A stretch of DNA of 64,000 bases from Labedella gwakjiensis (GTDB lineage Bacteria > Actinomycetota > Actinomycetes > Actinomycetales > Microbacteriaceae). Shown here piece after piece: positions 15,807 through 22,749 of the stretch (positions within the stretch are counted from its first letter, which is position 1; each line of letters begins with the position of its first letter). The translations under genes and the position numbers were made by a program. The notes below the pieces were generated by a model, which had not been told where the DNA came from, did not search any database, and saw only the letters and a list, made by a program, of their open reading frames with translations. The stretch spans positions 1,426,001 through 1,490,000 of the forward strand of contig NZ_PYAU01000001.1 of the NCBI RefSeq assembly GCF_003014675.1, given 5' to 3'.

Positions 15807-16952
15807 ATGACCACGACCGAACCTCCCGAGTCGGATGCCTCGCTTCCCGGGTTCCGGCCGGATCAGCTCGTCGGTTTCCGCATCGGCGTGACCTCCGATC
15901 GCCGTTCGGAGGACCTCATCGCGGCGTTCGAGCGGCGGGGCGCCGATGTGACGCACGCCCCCACGATCCGCATGCGCGGCGTCGACACGGAGGGCGTGCT
16001 CGAGGCGGAGACGCGGGCGATCGTGGCCGCGCGGCCCGATGTGCTCCTCGCGACCACGTCGTACGGCGTCCGGCGCTGGCTCGAGGCAGCCGACGCGGCC
16101 GGCATCGGCGACGAGCTCACCGAGGCGCTGTCCGAGGCGCGCATCCTCGTCCGCGGCCCGAAGGCACGCGGGGCGATCCGCGCGGCGGGGCTCGACGACC
16201 ACGGCATGAGCGAACGGGAGACGACGACCTCTCTCGTCGACCTCGTGCTGCGCTCGGGGGTCGACGGGCAGACCATCGCGGTGCAGCTCCACGGCTTCAC
16301 CGATCCGGCGCAGCTCGCGCGCCTCCAGGAGGCGGGCGCCACCGTGCTCACCGCGGCGCCCTACCGCTGGACGGTGCACGAGGACACGGCGCGCGTCGTG
16401 CGCCTCCTCGACGCGATCTGCACGGGCGGCCTCGACGCCGTCACGTTCACGAGCGCGCCAGCCGTGGAGGCGCTCTTCTCCGTGGCGGAGGAGGCCGGCC
16501 GGCTCGACGCGGTGCAGACGGCGTTCCGGGAATCCGTGGTCGCGGCGGCCGTGGGCCCGGTGACGGCCGCGCCGCTCGTGGCCGCTGGGATCCTCCCGAT
16601 CGTTCCGGACCGCTTCCGGATGGGCGCGCTCATCCGTCTCCTGTGCGAGCACCTGGAGCAGAACACTCCACGCATCGAGACCGCGTTCGGAGCGCTCGAG
16701 CTGCGGGGGCGTATCGTGTCCCTCGACGGACACCAGGTCTCTCTCACCCCGGTGGCGCTGTCGCTATTCCGCACCCTCGTCGCCGCGGAGGGTTCGACCG
16801 TCGCCCGGAACGTGCTCGCCGCCTCGGCCCCCGAGGCCCTCGACGACCACGCCGTGGACGTGGCCATCAGTCGCCTCCGACAGGCCCTGCCCGAGCCGCG
16901 GCTCGTCGCCACGGTGATCAAGCGCGGCTACCGCCTCGCGACCCCTGTATGA
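15807..16952 (+). CDS. nnaR: NnaR-type regulator: uroporphyrinogen-III synthase-like domain plus C-terminal winged helix
   Basis: 381 residues. Residues 20-275 are HemD-like (LATTSYGVRRWLEAA, RGPKARGAIRAAGL, AVTFTSAPAVEALF, AAVGPVTAAPLVAAGI). Residues 285-381 form an OmpR-type winged helix (VSLTPVALSLFRTLV, DVAISRLRQAL, VIKRGYRL). This is the layout of NnaR, known as a positive regulator of nitrate/nitrite assimilation in Streptomyces and mycobacteria. It lies 12 bases after the second SUMT gene, last in the nirB operon. The HemD domain may sense a tetrapyrrole intermediate; that is inference. GAGGGG precedes the ATG. Confidence 0.87.
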   Translation: MTTTEPPESDASLPGFRPDQLVGFRIGVTSDRRSEDLIAAFERRGADVTHAPTIRMRGVDTEGVLEAETRAIVAARPDVLLATTSYGVRRWLEAADAAGIGDELTEALSEARILVRGPKARGAIRAAGLDDHGMSERETTTSLVDLVLRSGVDGQTIAVQLHGFTDPAQLARLQEAGATVLTAAPYRWTVHEDTARVVRLLDAICTGGLDAVTFTSAPAVEALFSVAEEAGRLDAVQTAFRESVVAAAVGPVTAAPLVAAGILPIVPDRFRMGALIRLLCEHLEQNTPRIETAFGALELRGRIVSLDGHQVSLTPVALSLFRTLVAAEGSTVARNVLAASAPEALDDHAVDVAISRLRQALPEPRLVATVIKRGYRLATPV

Positions 16953-16997
16953 CGGCCCCCTCCCGAGTTGTCACATCCCGCGGGTGTCCAGTGCCCG

Positions 16998-17060
16998 ACA
17001 TCCGCCTCCTGCGTCCACCCCGCCACCCCTTCCCAGCGAGTTGACGCAGACGGCGGATGT
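16998..17060. terminator. Long imperfect stem-loop after the nirB-cobA-nnaR operon
   Basis: Arms 16998-17015 and 17043-17060 pair at 16 of 18 positions with a 27-base loop, 45 bases after the nnaR stop. No T-run follows, so termination is inferred from position. Its outer part (GTGC..ACATC) resembles the stem-loop at 58875. Confidence 0.5.
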
Positions 17061-17119
17061 TCCGCTGCGAAACACGCACAATGCGACCACTCGAGGGAAG
17101 ACCTCCACGGCCCGTCTGG

Positions 17120-17125
17120 CAGGCT
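17120..17125 (+). promoter_or_regulatory. -10 box, predicted leaderless start of the hydrolase gene
   Basis: CAGGCT followed by GGACCG and ATG (17132); the first base departs from TAnnnT but the six-base gap is kept. Confidence 0.45.
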
Positions 17126-17131
17126 GGACCG

Positions 17132-17806
17132 ATGAGCACCCCGATGGACGATGCGCTCTGGTCGCGGGACGACGACGGCACCTCTCCCCTCGTCGTGCTG
17201 CTGCACGGGCAGGGCGGAACCGAACGCGACCTCGCGCCGGTGTTCCCGCTGCTCCCGCCGGAGGTCGTCGCGGTGTCGCTGCGCGGAACGCATCCCGACG
17301 GTGCGGGCTTCTCCTGGTTCGTGACCCCGGAAGGTGTCCGCGAGGCGACGGCCGAGCACGTCGCTCCCGCAGCCGACGCCCTCATCGCGCTGACGCGCTC
17401 GCTCACGAGCGACCCGAGCGACCCGGACGATCCGGACGCGGCTGGCCGCCGCCCCGTCGCGCTCGTCGGCTACTCGCAGGGCGGCGCCGTCGCGATCCAC
17501 GTGCTGCGGCGAGCGCCGCGGTCCGTCGACACCGCCGTCATCCTCGCGGGTTTCCTCGGCGTCGGCGACGAACCGGGCGACGACGAACTCCTCGACGTGC
17601 GCCCTCCCGTGTTCTGGATGCGGGGGCTGCGCGACGAGAGCAACACCCTCATGGACGTGCAGCGGGTCGCGTACTTCCTCCCGCCGCACTCCACGCTCAC
17701 GACGGCGGAACACCCGCTGCTCGGCCATGAGCTCTCCGAGCCGTTCTTCGCGGCGACGGCGCGCTCCGTCTCGGCGTGGGCTGCGCGGCTCCCGGGCCCC
17801 GCCTGA
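17132..17806 (+). CDS. Alpha/beta hydrolase, phospholipase/carboxylesterase type
   Basis: 224 residues. Oxyanion region VLLHGQGGTERDL near residue 25, nucleophile elbow ALVGYSQGGAVA near 110, a plausible acid residue in RGLRDESNTL and histidine in LLGHELSE. Resembles small cytoplasmic serine esterases of the phospholipase/carboxylesterase (YpfH-like) group; no signal peptide. Substrate unknown. No ribosome-binding site: the ATG is six bases after a CAGGCT box. An upstream start would give a poorly conserved Arg-rich extension, so the ATG at 17132 is preferred. Confidence 0.82.
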   Translation: MSTPMDDALWSRDDDGTSPLVVLLHGQGGTERDLAPVFPLLPPEVVAVSLRGTHPDGAGFSWFVTPEGVREATAEHVAPAADALIALTRSLTSDPSDPDDPDAAGRRPVALVGYSQGGAVAIHVLRRAPRSVDTAVILAGFLGVGDEPGDDELLDVRPPVFWMRGLRDESNTLMDVQRVAYFLPPHSTLTTAEHPLLGHELSEPFFAATARSVSAWAARLPGPA

Positions 17807-17825
17807 ACGCACGAACGCGCCGGCC

Positions 17826-18632
17826 TCACGCCGAGGCGGGCACCGCTCCGGTCGACGCGGACGGCGCCGGCGGCAGCATGTGCTTGAGGATCGACCGCTC
17901 CGCGAACGTCCACACCGTCGTCACGACGAGGTAGAGGGCCGCGGCGAGCGGGACGAACAGGGCGACGATCGCGGTCATGAACGGCAGGAAGCTCAGCGTC
18001 TTCATCATCCCCGACAGGTCGGGCACCCCGGGCGTCGGAGCGGCGGCGGGCGGACCGCCGGGCGTGCCCGGCAGCGGTTCGGCGAGGAGCTTCCGCGACA
18101 GCTGAGCCACCACGGCGATGACGACCACGATCACGACCGCCATGACGATGGACGGGAGATCGAGCGAGCCGGTCCTCGCGAGGCTCGCGAAGCTCTTCCC
18201 GAGCGGCATTCCGAAGAGGTGCTCCGCGAGGAGTGCATTCGGGTGCCCGTTCACCGTCGTGATGATGAAGAGCCCGTAGATCGTCGAGACGACGGGGATC
18301 TGCAGGAGCATCGGGAGACACCCGGCGGTGGGCGACACCTTCTCCCGCTGGTACAGCTCGAGCGTCTTCCGCTGGAGGGTCTCGCGGTCCTTGCCGTGCT
18401 TCTTCTGCAGGGCCGCGAGCTGAGGGGCGATCCGCTTGCGCGCGTTGGCCGCCTTGACCTGCGAGACGCCGACGGGGATGAGGAGCGCCCGCACGATGAG
18501 CGTGACGAGCACGACGGCGACAGCGGCCGAGGCGGTACCGGCGACGGGGGTGAGGAGCGAGCTGAGGGACATCACGACGCCGTACGCGGCGTCGAGCACG
18601 GCCGCGATGGGGCCGAATTCGTAGGGGTTCAT
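17826..18632 (-). CDS. YidC/Oxa1 family membrane insertase paralogue
   Basis: 268 residues with about five membrane segments. Family features: an N-terminal segment, a cytoplasmic helical hairpin (VSQVKAANARKRIAPQLAALQKKHG), the hydrophobic groove region (SPTAGCLPMLLQIPVVSTIYGLF) and two C-terminal segments (LPFMTAIVALFVPLAAALYLV). Shorter than main YidC and not beside rpmH/rnpA, so it is likely a second insertase. No Shine-Dalgarno sequence precedes the ATG; instead a 15-codon ORF overlaps it (ATGA). A DUF6412-like gene lies just upstream on the same strand. Confidence 0.88.
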   Translation of the reverse strand: MNPYEFGPIAAVLDAAYGVVMSLSSLLTPVAGTASAAVAVVLVTLIVRALLIPVGVSQVKAANARKRIAPQLAALQKKHGKDRETLQRKTLELYQREKVSPTAGCLPMLLQIPVVSTIYGLFIITTVNGHPNALLAEHLFGMPLGKSFASLARTGSLDLPSIVMAVVIVVVIAVVAQLSRKLLAEPLPGTPGGPPAAAPTPGVPDLSGMMKTLSFLPFMTAIVALFVPLAAALYLVVTTVWTFAERSILKHMLPPAPSASTGAVPASA

Positions 18633-18676
18633 GGGGGAGCGAGAGTCCTGCCTGCGGCCGGGATGGCGCGCGTCAT
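18629..18676 (-). CDS. 15-codon upstream ORF overlapping the yidC-like start
   Basis: ATG ORF encoding MTRAIPAAGRTLAPP whose TGA overlaps the yidC-like ATG (ATGA). Its own ATG lies at the edge of a perfect inverted repeat containing a TACGAT -10-like box, so transcription would start only a few bases before it. Inferred entry ORF for a gene without a ribosome-binding site. Confidence 0.4.
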   Translation of the reverse strand: MTRAIPAAGRTLAPP

Positions 18677-18694
18677 ACGAATGGGGATCGTATG
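18674..18694. promoter_or_regulatory. Perfect 7-7-7 inverted repeat over the yidC-like promoter
   Basis: CATACGA-N7-TCGTATG. The minus strand contains TACGAT, a -10-like box, inside the repeat, and the last three bases are the ATG of the short ORF. A repressor bound here would block the promoter. Candidate operator; the regulator is unknown. Confidence 0.5.
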
Positions 18695-18776
18695 GTCGGC
18701 GCAGCCGACATCCCTCCGCCGCCGCGGACGGCGGGGCGCACTGCTCACGCGGAGCGGTGCATGGCGGAGGGTCGGG

Positions 18777-19115
18777 TCAGCGAACGGCGACCGGGACGCG
18801 ACGTCCCGGTGCTCGCGGGCGAGGGTGGCCCTCGGCCGTGGGATCGTCCTGCGTGCGAAGGAACGGTGCGGGCGCCGGCCGGTCGGAACGTTCCGTCGGC
18901 ACACCGTCGAGCAATGCGGCGACGAGCCTCACCACGGCGCGCACCGCCACGGCCGCGCCACCGGCGAGTGCGATGACACCGAGCAGGGCGATGAGCGCCG
19001 ACACCGTCGATGGCGCGAACGAGGACGCGAGCGCGGCGACGACGGGCGACGTGGACACGACCGTCTCGAACGCCGCGGCGACGAACCGCGCGAGCATCTC
19101 GAGGAAGGCGATCAC
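18777..19115 (-). CDS. DUF6412-like small membrane protein
   Basis: 112 residues with two hydrophobic segments (residues about 5-25 and 35-62) and a Pro/Arg-rich C-terminal tail. Similar small proteins sit next to YidC paralogues in actinobacteria, which is the basis of the DUF6412 label. GTG start at 19115, exactly six bases after a TAGCCT box, so probably leaderless. 144 bases separate it from the yidC-like gene, with a separate promoter between them. Function unknown. Confidence 0.6.
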   Translation of the reverse strand: MIAFLEMLARFVAAAFETVVSTSPVVAALASSFAPSTVSALIALLGVIALAGGAAVAVRAVVRLVAALLDGVPTERSDRPAPAPFLRTQDDPTAEGHPRPRAPGRRVPVAVR

Positions 19116-19121
19116 GCGATC

Positions 19122-19127
19122 AGGCTA
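19122..19127 (-). promoter_or_regulatory. -10 box, predicted leaderless start
   Basis: TAGCCT, then GATCGC, then GTG (19115) of the DUF6412-like gene. Confidence 0.55.
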
Positions 19128-19171
19128 CCAGCGCCGGCCCTGCGCTCCCTGGGTTCGGCGCAGACGCGCGG

Positions 19172-19888
19172 TCACGGAACCAGGGCCGTCCTCAGAGCGG
19201 AACGCAGCACCGACTCGGATCCGGAGACGTGCACATCGACCTCGTCGAGCGTTCGGCGCTTCCACAGCAGAAGGAGTGCGTCGGCCGCGGCCAGCTCCAC
19301 GGTCACACGGTCGCCGTCCGGCGCGTCGACCGCCCCGAGCGGGAAGGACACCCGCTCACCGCCTGCGTCGAGGACGCGGATCTCGACGAACGACCGCAGC
19401 GGCGCGATCCGGTCGAGGCCCACCTGCCGCGGGTACAGGTCGCCGACCACCTCCCCCACCCCCGCAACCGCGAGGGCCACGGGGATCTCGGCGGGACGAC
19501 CGATCGCCTCGGCGGCGTCCCAGAGGTGGATAGCCGTCTCGAGCGCCTGACGTCGAGCCCACGTGCCCACGACGGCCGGCGGGTAGAGCGTCCAGCACGG
19601 CGCGTCGGCATCGCGCGTTCGCAGCGCGGTGACGAGCGCGTCAGCACCGTCCTCGAACCAGGCGATCAGGTCGGTGGGGTCGTCGGGAGCGGGCTCGTCC
19701 TCCTGGGCGCCGGCCCCCGTCACCTTCGATCGCGCCCACCGGTGCACGTCGCCGAGGTGACGCGTCAGATCCGCGAGCGTCCACCCAGGACACGACCGGA
19801 TCGCCACGTCGAGGGGCGCCGTCGCGAGCACCTGGGCGAACGCCCGCGACGACGCACTCACCGATTCGATGTAGTCCGTGTGCTTCAT
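19172..19888 (-). CDS. Maleylpyruvate isomerase / mycothiol-dependent enzyme family (DinB fold)
   Basis: 238 residues. The N-terminal DinB-like helical bundle has the actinobacterial signature CPGWTLADLTRHLGDVHRWA; VGTWARRQALETAIHLWDAAEA carries the second metal-site region. The C-terminal part is an MDMPI-like domain. Such proteins use mycothiol as a thiol cofactor; the substrate cannot be told from sequence. ATG six bases after TATGCT, so probably leaderless. Confidence 0.82.
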   Translation of the reverse strand: MKHTDYIESVSASSRAFAQVLATAPLDVAIRSCPGWTLADLTRHLGDVHRWARSKVTGAGAQEDEPAPDDPTDLIAWFEDGADALVTALRTRDADAPCWTLYPPAVVGTWARRQALETAIHLWDAAEAIGRPAEIPVALAVAGVGEVVGDLYPRQVGLDRIAPLRSFVEIRVLDAGGERVSFPLGAVDAPDGDRVTVELAAADALLLLWKRRTLDEVDVHVSGSESVLRSALRTALVP

Positions 19889-19894
19889 GCACCC

Positions 19895-19900
19895 AGCATA
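19895..19900 (-). promoter_or_regulatory. -10 box, predicted leaderless start
   Basis: TATGCT, then GGGTGC, then ATG (19888). Confidence 0.6.
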
Positions 19901-19953
19901 GGAACGCGAGCGGTTCCCACCGCCTGCCCCTGCCGCGGGATGGACTCGCCGGG

Positions 19954-20799
19954 TCAGGCGTGGTCGCGCCAGCTGTGCTGCGGGTCGAAGCCGAGCACCT
20001 TCCGCGCCTTGTCGATCGACAGGAGCGTGTCGTTCACGCCGAGGTCGCGCACCACGGGCACGTCGGGGAACACCTCGGCGACGAGTTCCGCGTTCGGGCG
20101 CGACATGACCGTGTCGGCCGCCGCGATGATGAAGCGGTCGAAGCCCGGACCGGCCACCTCGAGGGCGCGGGCCACGGCCTGTGCGCCGTCACGACCGTCG
20201 ATGTAGCCCCACGCGTTCCACTTGCGGGCACGCGCATCCGCGTCGAACGACGGGAACTCGGCGTAGTCCTCCGGGTCCATGACGTTGGAGAAGCGCAGGG
20301 CCGTGATGGAGAGCTCCGGGTCCCAGCGGACGAGCTCGATCGCGAGCTGCTCCTCGAGGTGCTTCACGAGCGAGTAGACGCTCTCCGGACGGGCCGCATA
20401 CTCCTCGTCGATGGGGAGGTAGGGCGGCGGGACGTCGAACGGCAGGCCGAGGACCGTCTCGCTCGATGCGTACACGATCTTCTGGATGCCGAGACGGTGA
20501 GCGGCCCAGAACACGTGGAACGTGCCGTTCATGTTGTTGTGGAACGTGGCGATGTCGCTCATGATGCCCGGTGCGGGGATGGCGCCGAGGTGCACGAGGG
20601 CGTCGATGCCGTCGTGCCGGTCGTTCACGCCCGCGAGCGCGTCGATCACCTGGCCGTAATCGGACAGGTCGACGCGGACGAAGCCCGCTCCGCGTTCCCC
20701 GGCCTGGTCGAGGTTGACGACCTCGTGGCCGTCGCCTCGCAGTCGTGCGACGACGGTACGGCCCAATTTCCCGGATCCTCCGGTGACAGCGATTCTCAT
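19954..20799 (-). CDS. NAD-dependent epimerase/dehydratase (extended SDR)
   Basis: 281 residues. Nucleotide-binding TGGSGKLGRTVV at residues 6-17, a conserved VHLGAIPAPG, Ser-Ser-Glu in IVYASSETVLG and the catalytic YSLVK. The substrate domain holds ALRFSNVMDP. Typical of sugar-nucleotide or uronate-type epimerase/dehydrogenases; substrate unknown. A CAGGAT box seven bases before the ATG may be its -10. Followed on the minus side by the mycothiol-type gene. Confidence 0.85.
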   Translation of the reverse strand: MRIAVTGGSGKLGRTVVARLRGDGHEVVNLDQAGERGAGFVRVDLSDYGQVIDALAGVNDRHDGIDALVHLGAIPAPGIMSDIATFHNNMNGTFHVFWAAHRLGIQKIVYASSETVLGLPFDVPPPYLPIDEEYAARPESVYSLVKHLEEQLAIELVRWDPELSITALRFSNVMDPEDYAEFPSFDADARARKWNAWGYIDGRDGAQAVARALEVAGPGFDRFIIAAADTVMSRPNAELVAEVFPDVPVVRDLGVNDTLLSIDKARKVLGFDPQHSWRDHA

Positions 20800-20864
20800 G
20801 TGGTCAATCCTGTCTCTCGTCGAGTCCGCGCGGTACCCCTCGATCCCGCCCCGCCCACCCTGTA

Positions 20865-20918
20865 GTGCGTTTGCGCCGATACGCGGCGGTCCAGCGCAGC
20901 ATCTCGGCGCAAACGCAC
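20865..20918. terminator. Long perfect stem-loop between the SDR and epimerase genes
   Basis: 15-bp perfect arms (20865-20879, 20904-20918) around a 24-base loop, beginning GTGCG and ending CGCAC. Lies downstream of the SDR gene (stop at 20956). No T-run. Same size class as the element at 58875. Confidence 0.55.
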
Positions 20919-20955
20919 GACGTCGAGAGGCGGGCTAGGGGTGGGGGGCTGGGGG

Positions 20956-21960
20956 CTAGCGCGTGGCGCGGGCCGCCACGTGCGCCACGGCCGCGACGGC
21001 GAACGCCGCGAATCCGGCCGCGATCGCGGTCGCAGCACCGCGATGACCGATCGCCCAGATCTGCGGGCCGCCCATCGTGGCCGTGTCGCTGAAGATGCCG
21101 CGGGCACCGTGATCGCCGGGAACGGGCGAGTAGACGTTGTCCGGCAGCATCGGCTCGTCCTTGTCGGGCGCCTGCTGGCCGTCGTACCCCGTCTTCGCGA
21201 GGTACGAATCCATGAACCACGGCGCGACCCTGTTGCCGAGAACCGTGAGCACGGTCGATCCACCCACCCACGTGCGGCGCCGCGGCTTGTCGGCCACATC
21301 GGCGACGGCACGCGCTCCCACCTCGGGCTCGTAGATCGGCGCGACCGGCTGCGGGTGGTCGGGCAGCAGCGAGCGGACCCAGTTGAACTGGATCGTGTTG
21401 AGCGCCGGCATGTCCACCGTAGACAGTCGCACCCGGCTGCCGCTCGCGATGAGCTCGGTCGTGAGCGACTCGGTGAATCCCTGCACGGCGTGCTTTGCGG
21501 CGCAGTACGCCGACTGGAGCGGGATCCCCCGGTGCGCGAGCGCCGAGCCGATCTGGATGATGTGCCCGCGGTCGCGCGGCTTCATCCGCGAGAGCGCAGC
21601 GCGCGTCCCGTTCACGAAGCCGAGGTAATTGACGCTCGTCGCGCGTTCGAAGTCCTCGGGATCGACATCGAGGAACTCGCCGAAGACGCCCGTCATGGCG
21701 TTGTTCACCCACAGGTCGATGGGGCCGAGCTCCGACTCCACCCGATCCGCCGCGCTCTCCACCGCGGTGCGATCGGCGACGTCGGTGACGATGCCGAGGG
21801 CACGACGGCCGGCGAGGTCGACGTCGGCGACGGTCCCGGCGAGTCCGTCCTCACCACGGGCGAGCACGGCGACGTCCCAGCCCCGCTCCGCCAGTTCGCG
21901 CACGATGGCGCGACCGAGACCCGCCGTTCCGCCCGTGACGACGGCGACTCCGCGGCTCAC
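20956..21960 (-). CDS. Short-chain dehydrogenase/reductase with a C-terminal membrane segment
   Basis: 334 residues. Classical SDR: VTGGTAGLGRAIV at the N-terminus, WVNNAMTGVFG, catalytic Ser with SAYCAAKHAVQG (Tyr-x-x-x-Lys). The C-terminal 60 residues extend beyond the SDR fold and end in a hydrophobic helix (AIAAGFAAFAVAAVAHVA), which suggests membrane attachment. The GTG start overlaps the upstream acidic-protein stop (GTGA), so the two are coupled. Substrate unknown. Confidence 0.85.
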   Translation of the reverse strand: MSRGVAVVTGGTAGLGRAIVRELAERGWDVAVLARGEDGLAGTVADVDLAGRRALGIVTDVADRTAVESAADRVESELGPIDLWVNNAMTGVFGEFLDVDPEDFERATSVNYLGFVNGTRAALSRMKPRDRGHIIQIGSALAHRGIPLQSAYCAAKHAVQGFTESLTTELIASGSRVRLSTVDMPALNTIQFNWVRSLLPDHPQPVAPIYEPEVGARAVADVADKPRRRTWVGGSTVLTVLGNRVAPWFMDSYLAKTGYDGQQAPDKDEPMLPDNVYSPVPGDHGARGIFSDTATMGGPQIWAIGHRGAATAIAAGFAAFAVAAVAHVAARATR

Positions 21961-22547
21961 GCGCTGGGCTCGTCGGTGACGGTGGGGTCGCTCGGGTCGT
22001 CGATCGTCTCGTTGGGGGCTTCGTTCCCGTCGGATGTGTCGCCGGACGCGGGGTCCTCGGTGCCGGAGTCGGAGTCCGAGTCCGAGTCCGAGGAAGAGTC
22101 GGAGTCGCCCGTCCCGGTCGATGCCTCGTCAGCCGAGCCGTCCGTCTCGGGGGTCGCGGGCTCGCTCGCGCCCGCGTCGGCCGCGATGTCCGACGCTCGC
22201 TCCTCGCCGGTGGCGGCCGCATCCGTCGTCGCGGTGTCGGAGGATCCGGCGTCTGCACTGTCGTCCGAGGAGCTCGCGTCAGCGTCGCTCGACGCCCCGC
22301 CCGCCCCGTCGATCTCACCCGCGACGATCGCCTCGGCGTACTTCCGCAGGTCCGGTCCCGGCTCGAAGTCGATGAACTGGTCCTTCAGGCGGGCGTTCAG
22401 TTCGGCGAACGCGTCCTCCCAGCTGCCGTCGGCGTGGGTCGACGCGACGCCGAGCACGGCCTCACGCAGCACGCGGTCCGAATCCTCGAGGATCTTGGTG
22501 CGCGCCTCATCGTTCCAGCGGATGTCGTCCGGGCTGATCGAGCTCAT
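21957..22547 (-). CDS. Acidic protein with a Ser/Asp-repeat tail
   Basis: 196 residues. The first 85 residues look folded and helical (ILEDSDRVLREAVLG, WEDAFAELNARLKDQFIDF). The rest is a Ser/Asp/Glu/Thr/Ala-rich, strongly acidic tail including an SDSDSDSDS run encoded by a hexanucleotide repeat (22066-22106). No signal peptide or anchor. A TAGCGT -10 box lies at 22592-22597 and GGAACGGAACGACC precedes the ATG. Coupled to the SDR gene. Not recognised. Confidence 0.7.
   Translation of the reverse strand: MSSISPDDIRWNDEARTKILEDSDRVLREAVLGVASTHADGSWEDAFAELNARLKDQFIDFEPGPDLRKYAEAIVAGEIDGAGGASSDADASSSDDSADAGSSDTATTDAAATGEERASDIAADAGASEPATPETDGSADEASTGTGDSDSSSDSDSDSDSGTEDPASGDTSDGNEAPNETIDDPSDPTVTDEPSA
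22066..22106. repeat. GAGTCN hexanucleotide repeat inside the acidic protein gene
   Basis: GAGTCG/GAGTCC units repeated seven times with one GAGGAA interruption; codes for Ser-Asp repeats on the minus strand. Confidence 0.8.
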
Positions 22548-22749
22548 GGTCGTTCCGTTCCGGCGCCGACGTTCGGCGCCTCGGACTCCCCACGCTAACC
22601 GGCGCGATTCGACCCCTCAGCCCCCTTGCGCTCCCCCGCACGCGGCACCATTCCCCGTCGCCCCACCCCACTCCCATATGCAGCATGACCGGGTCGAAGA
22701 GAGCCGGGGAAAAGGGACGAAGTCGGAAAGAGAGGGTGGGAGGGGCGGG

